Source of the DNA: Mycolicibacterium setense
GTDB lineage: Bacteria > Actinomycetota > Actinomycetes > Mycobacteriales > Mycobacteriaceae
Length of the DNA: 64,000 bases
Direction: 5' to 3'
Assembly: GCF_000805385.1 (NCBI RefSeq)
Contig: NZ_JTJW01000009.1
Location: forward strand, 1-64,000
Shown: piece by piece, positions 28,821-36,203 of the stretch
How positions within the stretch are numbered: position 1 is the first letter of the stretch
How the letters are laid out: each line of letters opens with the position of its first letter
The notes under the pieces: generated by a model
Seen by the model: the letters and a program-made list of their open reading frames with translations, nothing else
What the model was told of the DNA's origin: nothing
Databases searched by the model: none
Translations under genes and position numbers: made by a program

Positions 28821-29837
28821 ATGAAGCCATCGGAGGTTTTCGGACGGTTAAGGTCGCTTGCAGTTCTCGCAGCGATTGCGTCTGCGTTCATGGTTGTGAT
28901 CAGTTCAGTTCACTATATGATGACCTTTAAAGCTCCCACTCCCAGTAATAACTTGACTCACGGAGTTGGCGATTGGCTTGTTTTTCCTTGGTACGGGTGG
29001 ACGTTCGTCGCTGCTCTCTTCCTTGTCGCAGTCCTCGTCTTAGGAGTGATGAGAGCTCAGTCTCAAAAGACCGAGGCAAATCAGGCCGCTGCAGTCCGCG
29101 CGGGGGAGCAAGCTGCCCGAGATAGAGCAACGGCTGCGGCCAATTACGCGCGACGACAGACTGAGCTAAAGAATCAAATAGATAACGCGAACTCTACCGC
29201 CGCCAACCTCCTTGATAGCCTGCCAGACCATCTGTATCGGGCAACGATGCATTTACACCAGGTCGAAATCGACTGGAACGAACACGTATACAATCCATTT
29301 TGGACCTCAATCGAGGCATGCGCATGCTGCCTCGCGGAGTTCAAGCATGCGATTGAGGGCATTATCCGATGCGCTCAGCAATATAGGAATGCAGCGTCCG
29401 AATACGACGATGTAGTTCCACCATTCGCGGTAACATCGATATCTGTCGAGGCCATGAACTCCTACAAAGGAATAAACGAGACAATGGCCAAATTCACGCG
29501 ACGGGCGCAAGCCGATCGGGACTTTGCGAACATTTTTGAGCTGTGGCGAGGAAACGCGATCATGGAATCTGGTTTTGCTAATCTGCGGTCCGCTGTACAA
29601 TTAATGTCTCAGCAGATTTCAGCCGAAATCTCGTCGCTACACTCAACTCTCGACGGAGTTTCGAAAGCAATTAACGCGCAGTCGCGTGAGGTTTCTGGAG
29701 CAATAGCGCATCAGGCAAATATAAACAGCCTTCACCATGCGGACGTTCAAAGATCGTTGCAGGAAAGCTTGCGCCACGAGAAGAAAATTGCAAATAGCCT
29801 GTGGAACATTGAGCGAGGATATAGACCGCCATTCTGA
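28821..29837 (+). CDS. Two-TM coiled-coil membrane protein, unknown function
   Basis: Protein of 338 residues, not recognised. The ATG at 28821 follows GGAGGCGGAA, a strong ribosome site; the frame is open further upstream but unlikely to be used. Membrane segments lie at about 13-30 and 50-73, separated by a short loop. They are followed by an Ala/Gln/Arg-rich coiled coil (about 75-115), a central domain with unusual Cys clustering (SIEACACCLAEF), and a second helical part rich in Gln/Ser to the end. Codon use is clearly more AT-rich than the flanking core genes, so it was acquired. A membrane effector or sensor is one guess. Confidence 0.75.
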   Translation: MKPSEVFGRLRSLAVLAAIASAFMVVISSVHYMMTFKAPTPSNNLTHGVGDWLVFPWYGWTFVAALFLVAVLVLGVMRAQSQKTEANQAAAVRAGEQAARDRATAAANYARRQTELKNQIDNANSTAANLLDSLPDHLYRATMHLHQVEIDWNEHVYNPFWTSIEACACCLAEFKHAIEGIIRCAQQYRNAASEYDDVVPPFAVTSISVEAMNSYKGINETMAKFTRRAQADRDFANIFELWRGNAIMESGFANLRSAVQLMSQQISAEISSLHSTLDGVSKAINAQSREVSGAIAHQANINSLHHADVQRSLQESLRHEKKIANSLWNIERGYRPPF

Positions 29838-30144
29838 CATTGCGCCTTCAATCACACTATGCTCCGTTGGCCTCCCTACCGTGGTCGCGGCACTTGAGCG
29901 GGTGCGCGCCGAGCTAGCCGCGCTGGGAGCCGAGCTTGGGCTACCCCACGGGCCACCAGTAGCCGGTTTCCTGCGGAGCGCGATCTCTGGTGATGCCCCG
30001 TAATGGCGCTGTGACCGCGCACAGCCGCTTTCTACGTATGGTCGGTGCTCTTTTCCGCGCTAATCGGTCACCGGCGACCTATTCGATTGCCATCAGCCGA
30101 TTAGGCTTTGAACCCTGGAACCAATTAACTAGGAGGTCGAAAGG

Positions 30145-30174
30145 ATGCCTGTTCTAGGCAAATGGGCGTTTTGA
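30145..30174 (+). CDS. Nine-residue ORF behind a strong ribosome-binding site
   Basis: AGGAGG (30131-30136), 8-base spacing, then ATG and the peptide MPVLGKWAF followed by TGA. The signal is too good for background but the frame is tiny. It could be a leader peptide or the surviving start of a truncated gene. Confidence 0.3.
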   Translation: MPVLGKWAF

Positions 30175-30301
30175 ATATCCCGGAACCGATTACTGAATTG
30201 CGAACACGGGGCAGACCCAACTTACCTGAGCAGGCTGCGCGAAGTGCACGAAATTCCAAGCGCCGAAATCCCTTGTGCGTCAACGCTTATGACTGGCCTC
30301 G

Positions 30302-30332
30302 GGTCGTCCGCACATTCGAATCCCGCCGGGCA
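30302..30332 (+). repeat. Degraded copy of the tRNA-Arg 3' end (att-like)
   Basis: GTCCGCACATTCGAATCCCG followed by CCGGGCACT aligns with tRNA positions of about 28124-28154 (T-arm and acceptor) with four mismatches and a 2-base gap. It looks like the distal attachment site of an element that once inserted in tRNA-Arg, 2.2 kb from the intact gene. Confidence 0.5.
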
Positions 30333-30816
30333 CTCTTCCGACCTGCAGAAACAGGTTTTCCCAGCGCGGCGGTAAGCAGGACCATGGCAGCGTCGGCCCC
30401 AACTCGGGCCGTTCGAATCGAATGGGATATGACGGATGATGCCGGCGCAGTGTTCCACCACGCCCCTGCGATGACACCGATCGCCAGTAGCGCGACGATC
30501 CTGCATCCGCCCTGCTTCCACAACGACCGGATGCCAACCTCATGCTTGGACCCTGGGCCCCCGCCAGCCATGTGCGGGACATTAATGCGCCCCGATACGT
30601 GATTACAGGGAACTGGTCACCCCCGGACCCCCGACCGCGTCTAACCGGCCGTGGATGACATCGAACGGGCGGCCATCGCCGCCGAGGGATCCGACCCTGA
30701 GAACCCTGCCGTGATCGCCGAGCTGGAGCGCGTCACCGTGGTGCTCGCAGAATTGGGCGGTACGGCACGCCGGAGACATGCTGGCTGGTGCCCCGAACTG
30801 ATGACAACCTGCTCAC

Positions 30817-31782
30817 ATGCAGGACAACATCGGTGATCAGGCTGGCGCGAGCGATCCTCAGCCCTCGAGTGGGATGACTGTCGCGTGGCCCGTCGTGACC
30901 ACCATCCTCGGCACGCTCAGCCTCGCGCTGTTCGTGACAGTGATCGTCATCCTCACCATCAAAGATGTCGATACGCTGTCCACGGTCGCGCTGGCGCTGG
31001 CAGTGTTGTCGTTCGCGGCACAGCTGATCGTCACGATGGCGCAAGCGCAGCAAGCCACACAGGTGAGTGGGGAGACAAAGTCGGCCCTCGCCGACATGCG
31101 GGCTACGACAGCATCGCTGCTGACGAATCAGCGCGGGCAATTCGATACTGTACTCAAAGCCCTTGTGCGTCAGGCAGTTCCGGCCGCGATCGAAGATGTC
31201 ACTAGTCAGGAGCCGACTGGTGATCAAGCTGAAGATGCGTCCGCCCTGGAAAGTGCACTGGAGTCGCGGCTCAAGGAGGCGATCAAGAACAACTGGCTAC
31301 GTTCTGCAGGAGCCGTTTCCACAGGTACTGAGGTAGTACACAACGATCGCGTTCGCCGCGTGCAACGAACAGCCGATTGGAGCAACCTGTTAGAGACATG
31401 GCCGACGCAAGACGAAGGCGAACGCGTCGCTGAAATACTGCGCGGCCTGCCGATCCGTTCGATCCAAGTGCTCGGCGGCTTCATCGCCAACGTGCGCACA
31501 CGCATCCAAACACTCTCCGTCGATAAGGAACCGACTGCTTATGTTCACTGGCCTGAAGCAGATGGTCGCCCGGCGGCGTATCAGCGGCTCATAGACAGCG
31601 GTCTAATTGAGGTCGTCTCAACGTCAACCAATCGAGACAGAAAGGTTTTTGAACGCATGCGTCTGACGCGGGACGGAGTCATAGCCGCACGTCTCCTTTC
31701 GGCTAAGGGCGAGCCTCCTGAGTGGGCGGCAGACATAGCCTCTGAAACTGTTCACCACTCACTCGCTGACGAACCCGCCTGA
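30817..31782 (+). CDS. Two-TM protein with coiled coil and C-terminal domain, unknown function
   Basis: Protein of 321 residues, not recognised. Two membrane segments at about 22-47 (VVTTILGTLSLALFVTVIVI) and 54-74, then a helical linker (about 75-115), an acidic stretch, and a C-terminal domain of about 180 residues. The last part (AAYQRLIDSGLIEVVSTSTN then RMRLTRDGVIAARLL) looks like a winged helix. No strong ribosome site precedes the ATG; a second ATG at 30874 would remove 19 residues. Layout is similar to the 338-residue protein 1 kb upstream, without obvious sequence identity. The 2TM-plus-coil layout recalls SLATT-type defence effectors, as an inference only. Confidence 0.72.
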   Translation: MQDNIGDQAGASDPQPSSGMTVAWPVVTTILGTLSLALFVTVIVILTIKDVDTLSTVALALAVLSFAAQLIVTMAQAQQATQVSGETKSALADMRATTASLLTNQRGQFDTVLKALVRQAVPAAIEDVTSQEPTGDQAEDASALESALESRLKEAIKNNWLRSAGAVSTGTEVVHNDRVRRVQRTADWSNLLETWPTQDEGERVAEILRGLPIRSIQVLGGFIANVRTRIQTLSVDKEPTAYVHWPEADGRPAAYQRLIDSGLIEVVSTSTNRDRKVFERMRLTRDGVIAARLLSAKGEPPEWAADIASETVHHSLADEPA

Positions 31783-31797
31783 CGTTCTCAGGCACGG

Positions 31798-32109
31798 TCA
31801 CACCGGCAGCATGCAGTTCCTCGGGACGAGGTAGCTGTGCCGTCCGCAACGATCAGCGGCCAGATTGACCGCCGACGGCATGATCACCAGCGGGCCGGGT
31901 TTCCTGAACGGAGCGCGCCAGATCCACCCATCTCGCCGCGCCAGCAAGTCTCCGACGGCACGCTGGTTGCCGAAGCGCGCGTCGAGTCCACTTTGGTAGA
32001 ACACAGTTGCGTCGTTGGGGCCACCGATGAGAGACGTCGAGAACAGCAGCGACGGACACCGCCGAGCCACCAGGTGATCAGTTCGACGCGCCCGTTGCGG
32101 GACACCCAC
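31798..32109 (-). pseudogene. Possible remnant of a coding sequence next to the capsid fragment
   Basis: The minus-strand frame ending at 31798 reads like protein over its last about 75 residues (NDATVFYQSGLDARFGNQRA, then FRKPGPLVIMPSAVN), whereas the N-terminal part reads like noise. It lies downstream of the capsid fragment on the same strand, so may be another degraded phage gene. The family is not recognised. The rest of 31783-32267 shows nothing more than the hairpin at 32105. Confidence 0.3.
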
Positions 32110-32152
32110 GCTGCTACCCTGCCGATAGGCCGGATCGACAGGTAGCGTGGGC
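32105..32152 (+). terminator. Strong hairpin, probable phage-type terminator
   Basis: CCCACGCTGCTACC pairs with GGTAGCGTGGG around an inner stem CTGCCGAT/ATCGACAG, followed on the plus strand by CCTTTCCCG. It separates the plus-strand 321-residue gene from the minus-strand phage debris and may stop transcription from one or both sides. Confidence 0.5.
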
Positions 32153-32267
32153 CTTTCCCGTCTCGGTAATCGGGCGACCGTTACGCTCGTGGTGGCTCAT
32201 CTGACCAGCCCGCTGCAGAGCGGGAAACACCTGCGGAGAAGCCGCTCCGCAGCAGGCCGGCAAGAGG

Positions 32268-32732
32268 TCACTCCGTTTCGCCGCCACCAGCTGGTGAGCC
32301 GTTCTGCAACTTCACGAACCGGGCATGATCATGCACAGCGAACCCGATTTCCATTCGACGCGTATCGCAAACATGTTGCGCTGCCACAGATTCAACTGCG
32401 TCCCTTCTTCATCGGTCAGTGTGGATTGATCAGAGACACTGACCGCGATGCCCTGCGAGTAGCCCCCCCCACCAGGCCGAGGGCCAGTGGCCGGCGACGC
32501 CGATGATGTTCGACGCACTGTCACCCACAGGCGGCGACTTGAGCACCGGGCGGCCGAGAAACTGACCGATCACACCACCTTCTGCGGCTGCGAATAGGTG
32601 ATGACCAGCGGATGCGGTCGCACTCAGACGCAGGTCGAAGTTCTGTTGGTGCTGCGCCTCAACGCGCACCGGGTTGAACAGCCCCGGGGGGGGGTTGGTG
32701 ACAGATGAACCGTCGCGAAGCGTGCCAACCAA
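32268..32732 (-). pseudogene. HK97-fold phage major capsid protein, C-terminal fragment with two frameshifts
   Basis: Read across frames the minus strand gives a typical actinophage capsid C-terminus: GRPVLKS, IIGVAGHWPSAWWG, then YSQGIAVSVSDQSTL, LNLWQRNMFAIRVEW, then EIGFAVHDHARFVKLQN-like sequence to a stop at 32268. The first shift falls in a run of eight G (32463-32470), the second near 32350 where a base seems lost from TGGGAAATC. The N-terminal two thirds are absent; the cyclase gene ends 159 bp upstream. A prophage remnant. Confidence 0.75.
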
Positions 32733-32891
32733 AAAGTGAGATCGCCGAATGGTTTTCGAGGTGTCGCGCCTAAGCGTTCGGACCGTCCTGCTGCTGAGCT
32801 TCAGCCCGCTGGAGGTGCCAGGAAAGCGTCCTGGATCAATCCTCGGCGACGGAACAGGACCATCGGCAGCAGAACTGCACCGCCAGATGGA

Positions 32892-34145
32892 CTACGGGCG
32901 GCCTTCATCTCCGTAACTGTCAGGATCGGGATGGGGGTAATCGTCCGGCAGCAGATTCCACAGCGCTTTGCACGTATTGCAAACGTCGGACTCGTACGGA
33001 TCGAACAGGTCAGGCTCTGGCATATTTGGCACATACGGCTCGTTGCCATCGTCGCCGATCAGCCCGCATAGCAGTTCACCATTCGGCATGTAGCCATGAA
33101 TCTCACGATCGGCAGGGAGAGCAGTGAGGTACGCCCTTGCGATATCCGTTTTGGGCACCAGCCCCAGATCGAGCTCGCCCTCCAACGGAAGCGCATCCTC
33201 CGGCTCGTCTTTTGCCATCTCCTCAGCACCCTCAGACGTAGTCGCGGGCACATAGTCCGCGAGCGCGTGCTTGGGCCTCTCCTGGTAGGTAGTGGCCCAC
33301 GAACCGGGTAAGTATATTTTAGATGGCCATTCTTTGCCGCTGTGATAACACGCGGAACAAAGTTCGTGCAATTCGTCGGGTGTTCCGCGCATCTCAAATT
33401 TTCGATATGCAGCATTCACAGGATCATCGAACTCGGTGTCGATTGCAACAATCGGATACCGTTGATTCTTCCAAACACCCTTCAGCTCAACGAATTTGAG
33501 CAACATGAGATCTCGAGTGTCTTCTTCTTTTCTTACGATGCCAGGCGCGCGCGACCTACCAAGAATCGCTAGTGCAACTTCGACAGACAGGGTGAAATAC
33601 CGAGAATCGCACTCACCAATAACGCGGAAGCCCGTGTCGATACTCGGACCAAAGTAATCGTACACGAATTTCTCGTGATCTATAGTTTCTAACGCGATTC
33701 GGTTCAGATCGACAACGTCATCGTCGGACTCTTCAGCGAAAGGCTTGCGCGGAACACTCGACCGACTGTCAGGGCCCGGAAACGTAGCGATAAACGCACC
33801 GCCCTTTGTGCCCATAGGTATGTCATCCAGCGAATGCTTCTCATAATCTTTCATCGACTTCAGCCAGGTACGCACCGCGTTAAAGACGTCGTCTTCCGAA
33901 CGCACCTCACACGAGAATATCAGCTCGTCACCGATTGGCTTCCACAGATTGAAGTTGAGATCAACTGTGCCAAGCTCACTTTGGGTTGTAGCAATACGTT
34001 GGGGAAATTCTCGGTAGAACTGCAGAAAAACCTTCTGCCATGGCTCGGGAAGGTCATCCGGGTTTGTCTGCTTAAAGCTGGTCGATCCAGTCAGATCGCA
34101 TGACAGAAATAGCAGCGAGACGCTCTCGCCATCATTCATTGTCAC
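32892..34145 (-). CDS. Class III nucleotide cyclase-like protein (Pycsar-cyclase type)
   Basis: Protein of 417 residues. Cyclase signatures are complete: FLSCDLTGSTSFK with metal Asp17; LWKPIGDELIFS with Lys69 and metal Asp73; YFGPSIDTGFRV with Asp170 and Arg174 in the place of the Asn-x3-Arg transition-state pair; FVELKGVWKNQRYPIVAID as the last core strand. The CDLTGST and GPSIDTGFR forms recall PycC cyclases, which make cCMP or cUMP during phage infection; the base specificity here is unknown. Residues about 240-417 are an extra region with two CxxC pairs (263/266, 389/392). The start is GTG overlapping the immA-like stop (GTGA); ATG at 34139 is an alternative. AT-richer than the core genome. 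Confidence 0.8.
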   Translation of the reverse strand: MTMNDGESVSLLFLSCDLTGSTSFKQTNPDDLPEPWQKVFLQFYREFPQRIATTQSELGTVDLNFNLWKPIGDELIFSCEVRSEDDVFNAVRTWLKSMKDYEKHSLDDIPMGTKGGAFIATFPGPDSRSSVPRKPFAEESDDDVVDLNRIALETIDHEKFVYDYFGPSIDTGFRVIGECDSRYFTLSVEVALAILGRSRAPGIVRKEEDTRDLMLLKFVELKGVWKNQRYPIVAIDTEFDDPVNAAYRKFEMRGTPDELHELCSACYHSGKEWPSKIYLPGSWATTYQERPKHALADYVPATTSEGAEEMAKDEPEDALPLEGELDLGLVPKTDIARAYLTALPADREIHGYMPNGELLCGLIGDDGNEPYVPNMPEPDLFDPYESDVCNTCKALWNLLPDDYPHPDPDSYGDEGRP

Positions 34146-34642
34146 TTGAGACCAAGTACCTCGGCACGCACCGCTGCCGCACGGGGTGATACATCAAATC
34201 TGCTTGCGAGCAACCACTGGTCGCTTTCGAGTTCCCGATATGCCTCAGTAAATTGTTCGGTCGGCATCAGCAGCGCTGATGCGAAGACATTCGCTTCTGT
34301 TTCCGCCCGGTCACGTCCTCCACGTCCGAACTTCTTGCTTTCCAACTCTTTCGGGTATAGGTAATGGAGGAAGTAGTGACCTAGCTCGTGGGCAATTGTG
34401 AACCGGTCTCGCCGAGAAGAAGTGAAGTGCGGAATAAACACGGTGAAGTTGCCCCGACTGCGCACATAGAGCGATTCCTCGTCCGTTGCGAGCTGCACTT
34501 CGCCGCCGAGTCGCTTGAGCAGCATATCTATGTCGGCGCAGCCATCAGCGTCGTAGATGTTATGACCTTGACCGACTCTTTCGGCGTATTCCGAAATTGC
34601 GCGATTAGTTAGCCCTGCGGGATCAGTCACGTATGCAGACAT
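34142..34642 (-). CDS. ImmA/IrrE family metallopeptidase
   Basis: Zinc protease of 166 residues. FTIAHELGHYFLHYL gives HExxH at 85-89, RAETEANVFASALLMP supplies the third ligand (Glu114 or Glu116) and the family LLMP motif, and LASRFDVSPRAAAVRAEVLG is the usual C-terminal helix-turn-helix-like tail. Relatives cleave repressors to trigger mobile-element excision (ImmA) or DNA-damage responses (IrrE). The ATG at 34642 is preceded by a purine-rich GGCGGCGG stretch. It is directly coupled to the cyclase gene. No XRE repressor partner is visible next to it, which is unusual for the family. Confidence 0.88.
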   Translation of the reverse strand: MSAYVTDPAGLTNRAISEYAERVGQGHNIYDADGCADIDMLLKRLGGEVQLATDEESLYVRSRGNFTVFIPHFTSSRRDRFTIAHELGHYFLHYLYPKELESKKFGRGGRDRAETEANVFASALLMPTEQFTEAYRELESDQWLLASRFDVSPRAAAVRAEVLGLK

Positions 34643-34988
34643 TGCCACCGCCGCCTTTCCTGCGTCCTCCGCATCCCACATTCGCCACTGTAGCGGTCGG
34701 GTCGGACATACCGCCCATACCTTCCGATTTGTCCGTTCGGCGCGTCGACCTGCGCAGTTACGTCTCCCCATTGGCCATGACCGCAAGCACGATGCCCGGC
34801 ATAACTAGTTCATAGGCGTCGGCAAGCGACTTGATGTCATGGACGTAACTCGTCATTCCAGTCTGGCACTCTGCGGCCGCAACGAAGGTCGGACCGAGGC
34901 GAACCGGCACCGCGGCACAAGTGACCGCAGCGCCGCTCGTGCGGCAGCAAGCCAACGCTCGAATGACCCGGAGTGACGACCAACGCAG
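34643..34988 (-). other. Right end of the island, upstream of the protease-cyclase pair
   Basis: About 345 bp with the expected promoter for the minus-strand pair. One small frame, 34758-34856 minus (MTSYVHDIKSLADAYELVMP, 32 residues), looks like possible protein but has no recognisable family; it could be a truncated regulator. No repeat of the tRNA 3' end was found here. Confidence 0.4.
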
Positions 34989-35014
34989 ACTCTATAGAAT
35001 ATTTTCTATAGAGT
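34989..35014. promoter_or_regulatory. Palindromic operator upstream of acyl-CoA dehydrogenase
   Basis: ACTCTATAGAA-TATT-TTCTATAGAGT has perfect 11-bp arms, 20 bp before the dehydrogenase GTG start. It is the most likely site of the GntR regulator encoded in the same operon. It is AT-rich in a GC-rich region and could also include the promoter -10. Confidence 0.75.
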
Positions 35015-35033
35015 TAGGCGAAAGGATGCCGCA

Positions 35034-36191
35034 GTGATCACGTTGTCCGCCGAAGAGCAGGCCATTGTCAGCACCGTCCGCGACTTCGTCGACAAGCAGG
35101 TCCGGCCCGTGGTGCGCGAACTCGAGCACGCCAACACTTACCCCGAAGAGCTCATCGAGGCGATGAAGGAGATGGGCATCTTCGGCCTGGCGATCCCGGA
35201 ACCCTATGGCTTCGCCGCTGTTTCGATGCCGTGCTACGCCCAGGTCACCGAGGAACTCGCGCGCGGCTGGATGAGCCTGGCCGGCGCGATGGGCGGGCAC
35301 ACCGTGGTGGCCAAGCTGCTGTTGCAGTTCGGCACCGACGAGCAGAAGCAGCGTTACCTGCCCCGCATGGCCACCGGTGAGCTCCGCGCCACGATGGCGC
35401 TGACCGAGCCCGGTGGCGGCTCGGACCTGCAGGCCATGCGCACGGTCGCGACGAAGGACGCATCCGGCTATCTGATCAACGGGTCGAAGACCTGGATCAG
35501 CAATGCTCGCAAGGCCGGCCTGGTCGCGCTGCTGTGCAAGACCGATCCAGCCGCCTCCCCCGCCCACAAGGGTGTGTCAATCCTGTTGGTGGAGAAGGTC
35601 CCCGGCTTCACCGTCTCGAAGGACCTGCCGAAGCTCGGCTACAAGGGTGTCGAGAGTTGCGAGATCAATTTCGTCGACTGCCACGTCGATACGGAGGCGC
35701 TGCTGGGTGGCGTCGAGGGACGTGGCTTCGCCCAGATGATGAAGGGGCTCGAGGTCGGCCGAATCCAGGTCGCCGCCAGGGCAACCGGTGTGGCACGGGC
35801 CGCCTTCGATGACGCGCTGCAGTATGCGCAAGATCGCGAGAGCTTCGGTGTGCCGATCTGGAAGCACCAGTCGGTCGGCAACATGCTGGCCGACATGGGC
35901 ACCAAGCTCTATGCCGCGCGCAGCCTTCTGCTCGACGCGGCCGAGCGCATCGACGCCGGCGGCCGCTGCGACATGGAGGCCGGGATGGCCAAGCTGTTCG
36001 CCTCCGAGACCGCGATGGAGATAGCGCTGAACGCGGTGCGCATTCACGGGGGCTACGGCTACTCCACCGAGTACGACGTCGAACGCTATTTCCGCGACGC
36101 ACCGCTGATGATCGTCGGCGAGGGAACCAACGAGATCCAGCGCGGCGTGATCGCCAAGCAGTTGGTCAAGCGCGGCGGAATCGACATCTGA
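35034..36191 (+). CDS. Acyl-CoA dehydrogenase
   Basis: FAD enzyme of 385 residues introducing a 2,3-double bond into an acyl-CoA. MALTEPGGGSDLQAM and TWISNARKAGLV are the FAD-binding signatures, and the C-terminal RIHGGYGYSTEYDVERYFRD with GEGTNEIQRG carries the catalytic Glu. GTG start at 35034 after AAAGGA. Substrate is unknown; short or branched acyl-CoA is likely. Forms an operon with the GntR gene (12-bp gap). Confidence 0.95.
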   Translation: MITLSAEEQAIVSTVRDFVDKQVRPVVRELEHANTYPEELIEAMKEMGIFGLAIPEPYGFAAVSMPCYAQVTEELARGWMSLAGAMGGHTVVAKLLLQFGTDEQKQRYLPRMATGELRATMALTEPGGGSDLQAMRTVATKDASGYLINGSKTWISNARKAGLVALLCKTDPAASPAHKGVSILLVEKVPGFTVSKDLPKLGYKGVESCEINFVDCHVDTEALLGGVEGRGFAQMMKGLEVGRIQVAARATGVARAAFDDALQYAQDRESFGVPIWKHQSVGNMLADMGTKLYAARSLLLDAAERIDAGGRCDMEAGMAKLFASETAMEIALNAVRIHGGYGYSTEYDVERYFRDAPLMIVGEGTNEIQRGVIAKQLVKRGGIDI

Positions 36192-36203
36192 GGCATACCG
36201 GAG

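Larger units (their letters stand above)
29838..30816 (+). other. Degraded island segment
   Basis: These 979 bp hold no convincing intact gene. Seen: a coding-like tail at about 29854-30003 (VVAALERVRAELAALGAELG), a 9-codon ORF behind a strong ribosome site at 30145, a copy of the tRNA-Arg 3' end at 30302-30332, and a short GTG frame at 30651-30836 (VDDIERAAIAAEGSDPEN) without a ribosome site. Probably remnants of earlier insertions. Confidence 0.45.

Noticed and set aside
30287..30571. Minus-strand 94-codon frame with one hydrophobic stretch
   Set aside because: No ribosome site, and it runs through the tRNA-derived copy, producing the RRDSN peptide typical of spurious frames over tRNA sequence.
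28821..31782. Calling the two-TM proteins Pycsar effectors
   Set aside because: No cyclic-nucleotide-binding domain is visible and they are on the other strand, separated from the cyclase by phage debris.
31837..32145. Plus-strand 102-codon frame
   Set aside because: Composition is noise-like and it runs into the hairpin at 32105; no start signal.
32463..32470. Treating the capsid frameshift as a sequencing error and calling an intact gene
   Set aside because: A second independent frameshift follows and the N-terminal two thirds are missing, so the gene is broken in any case.
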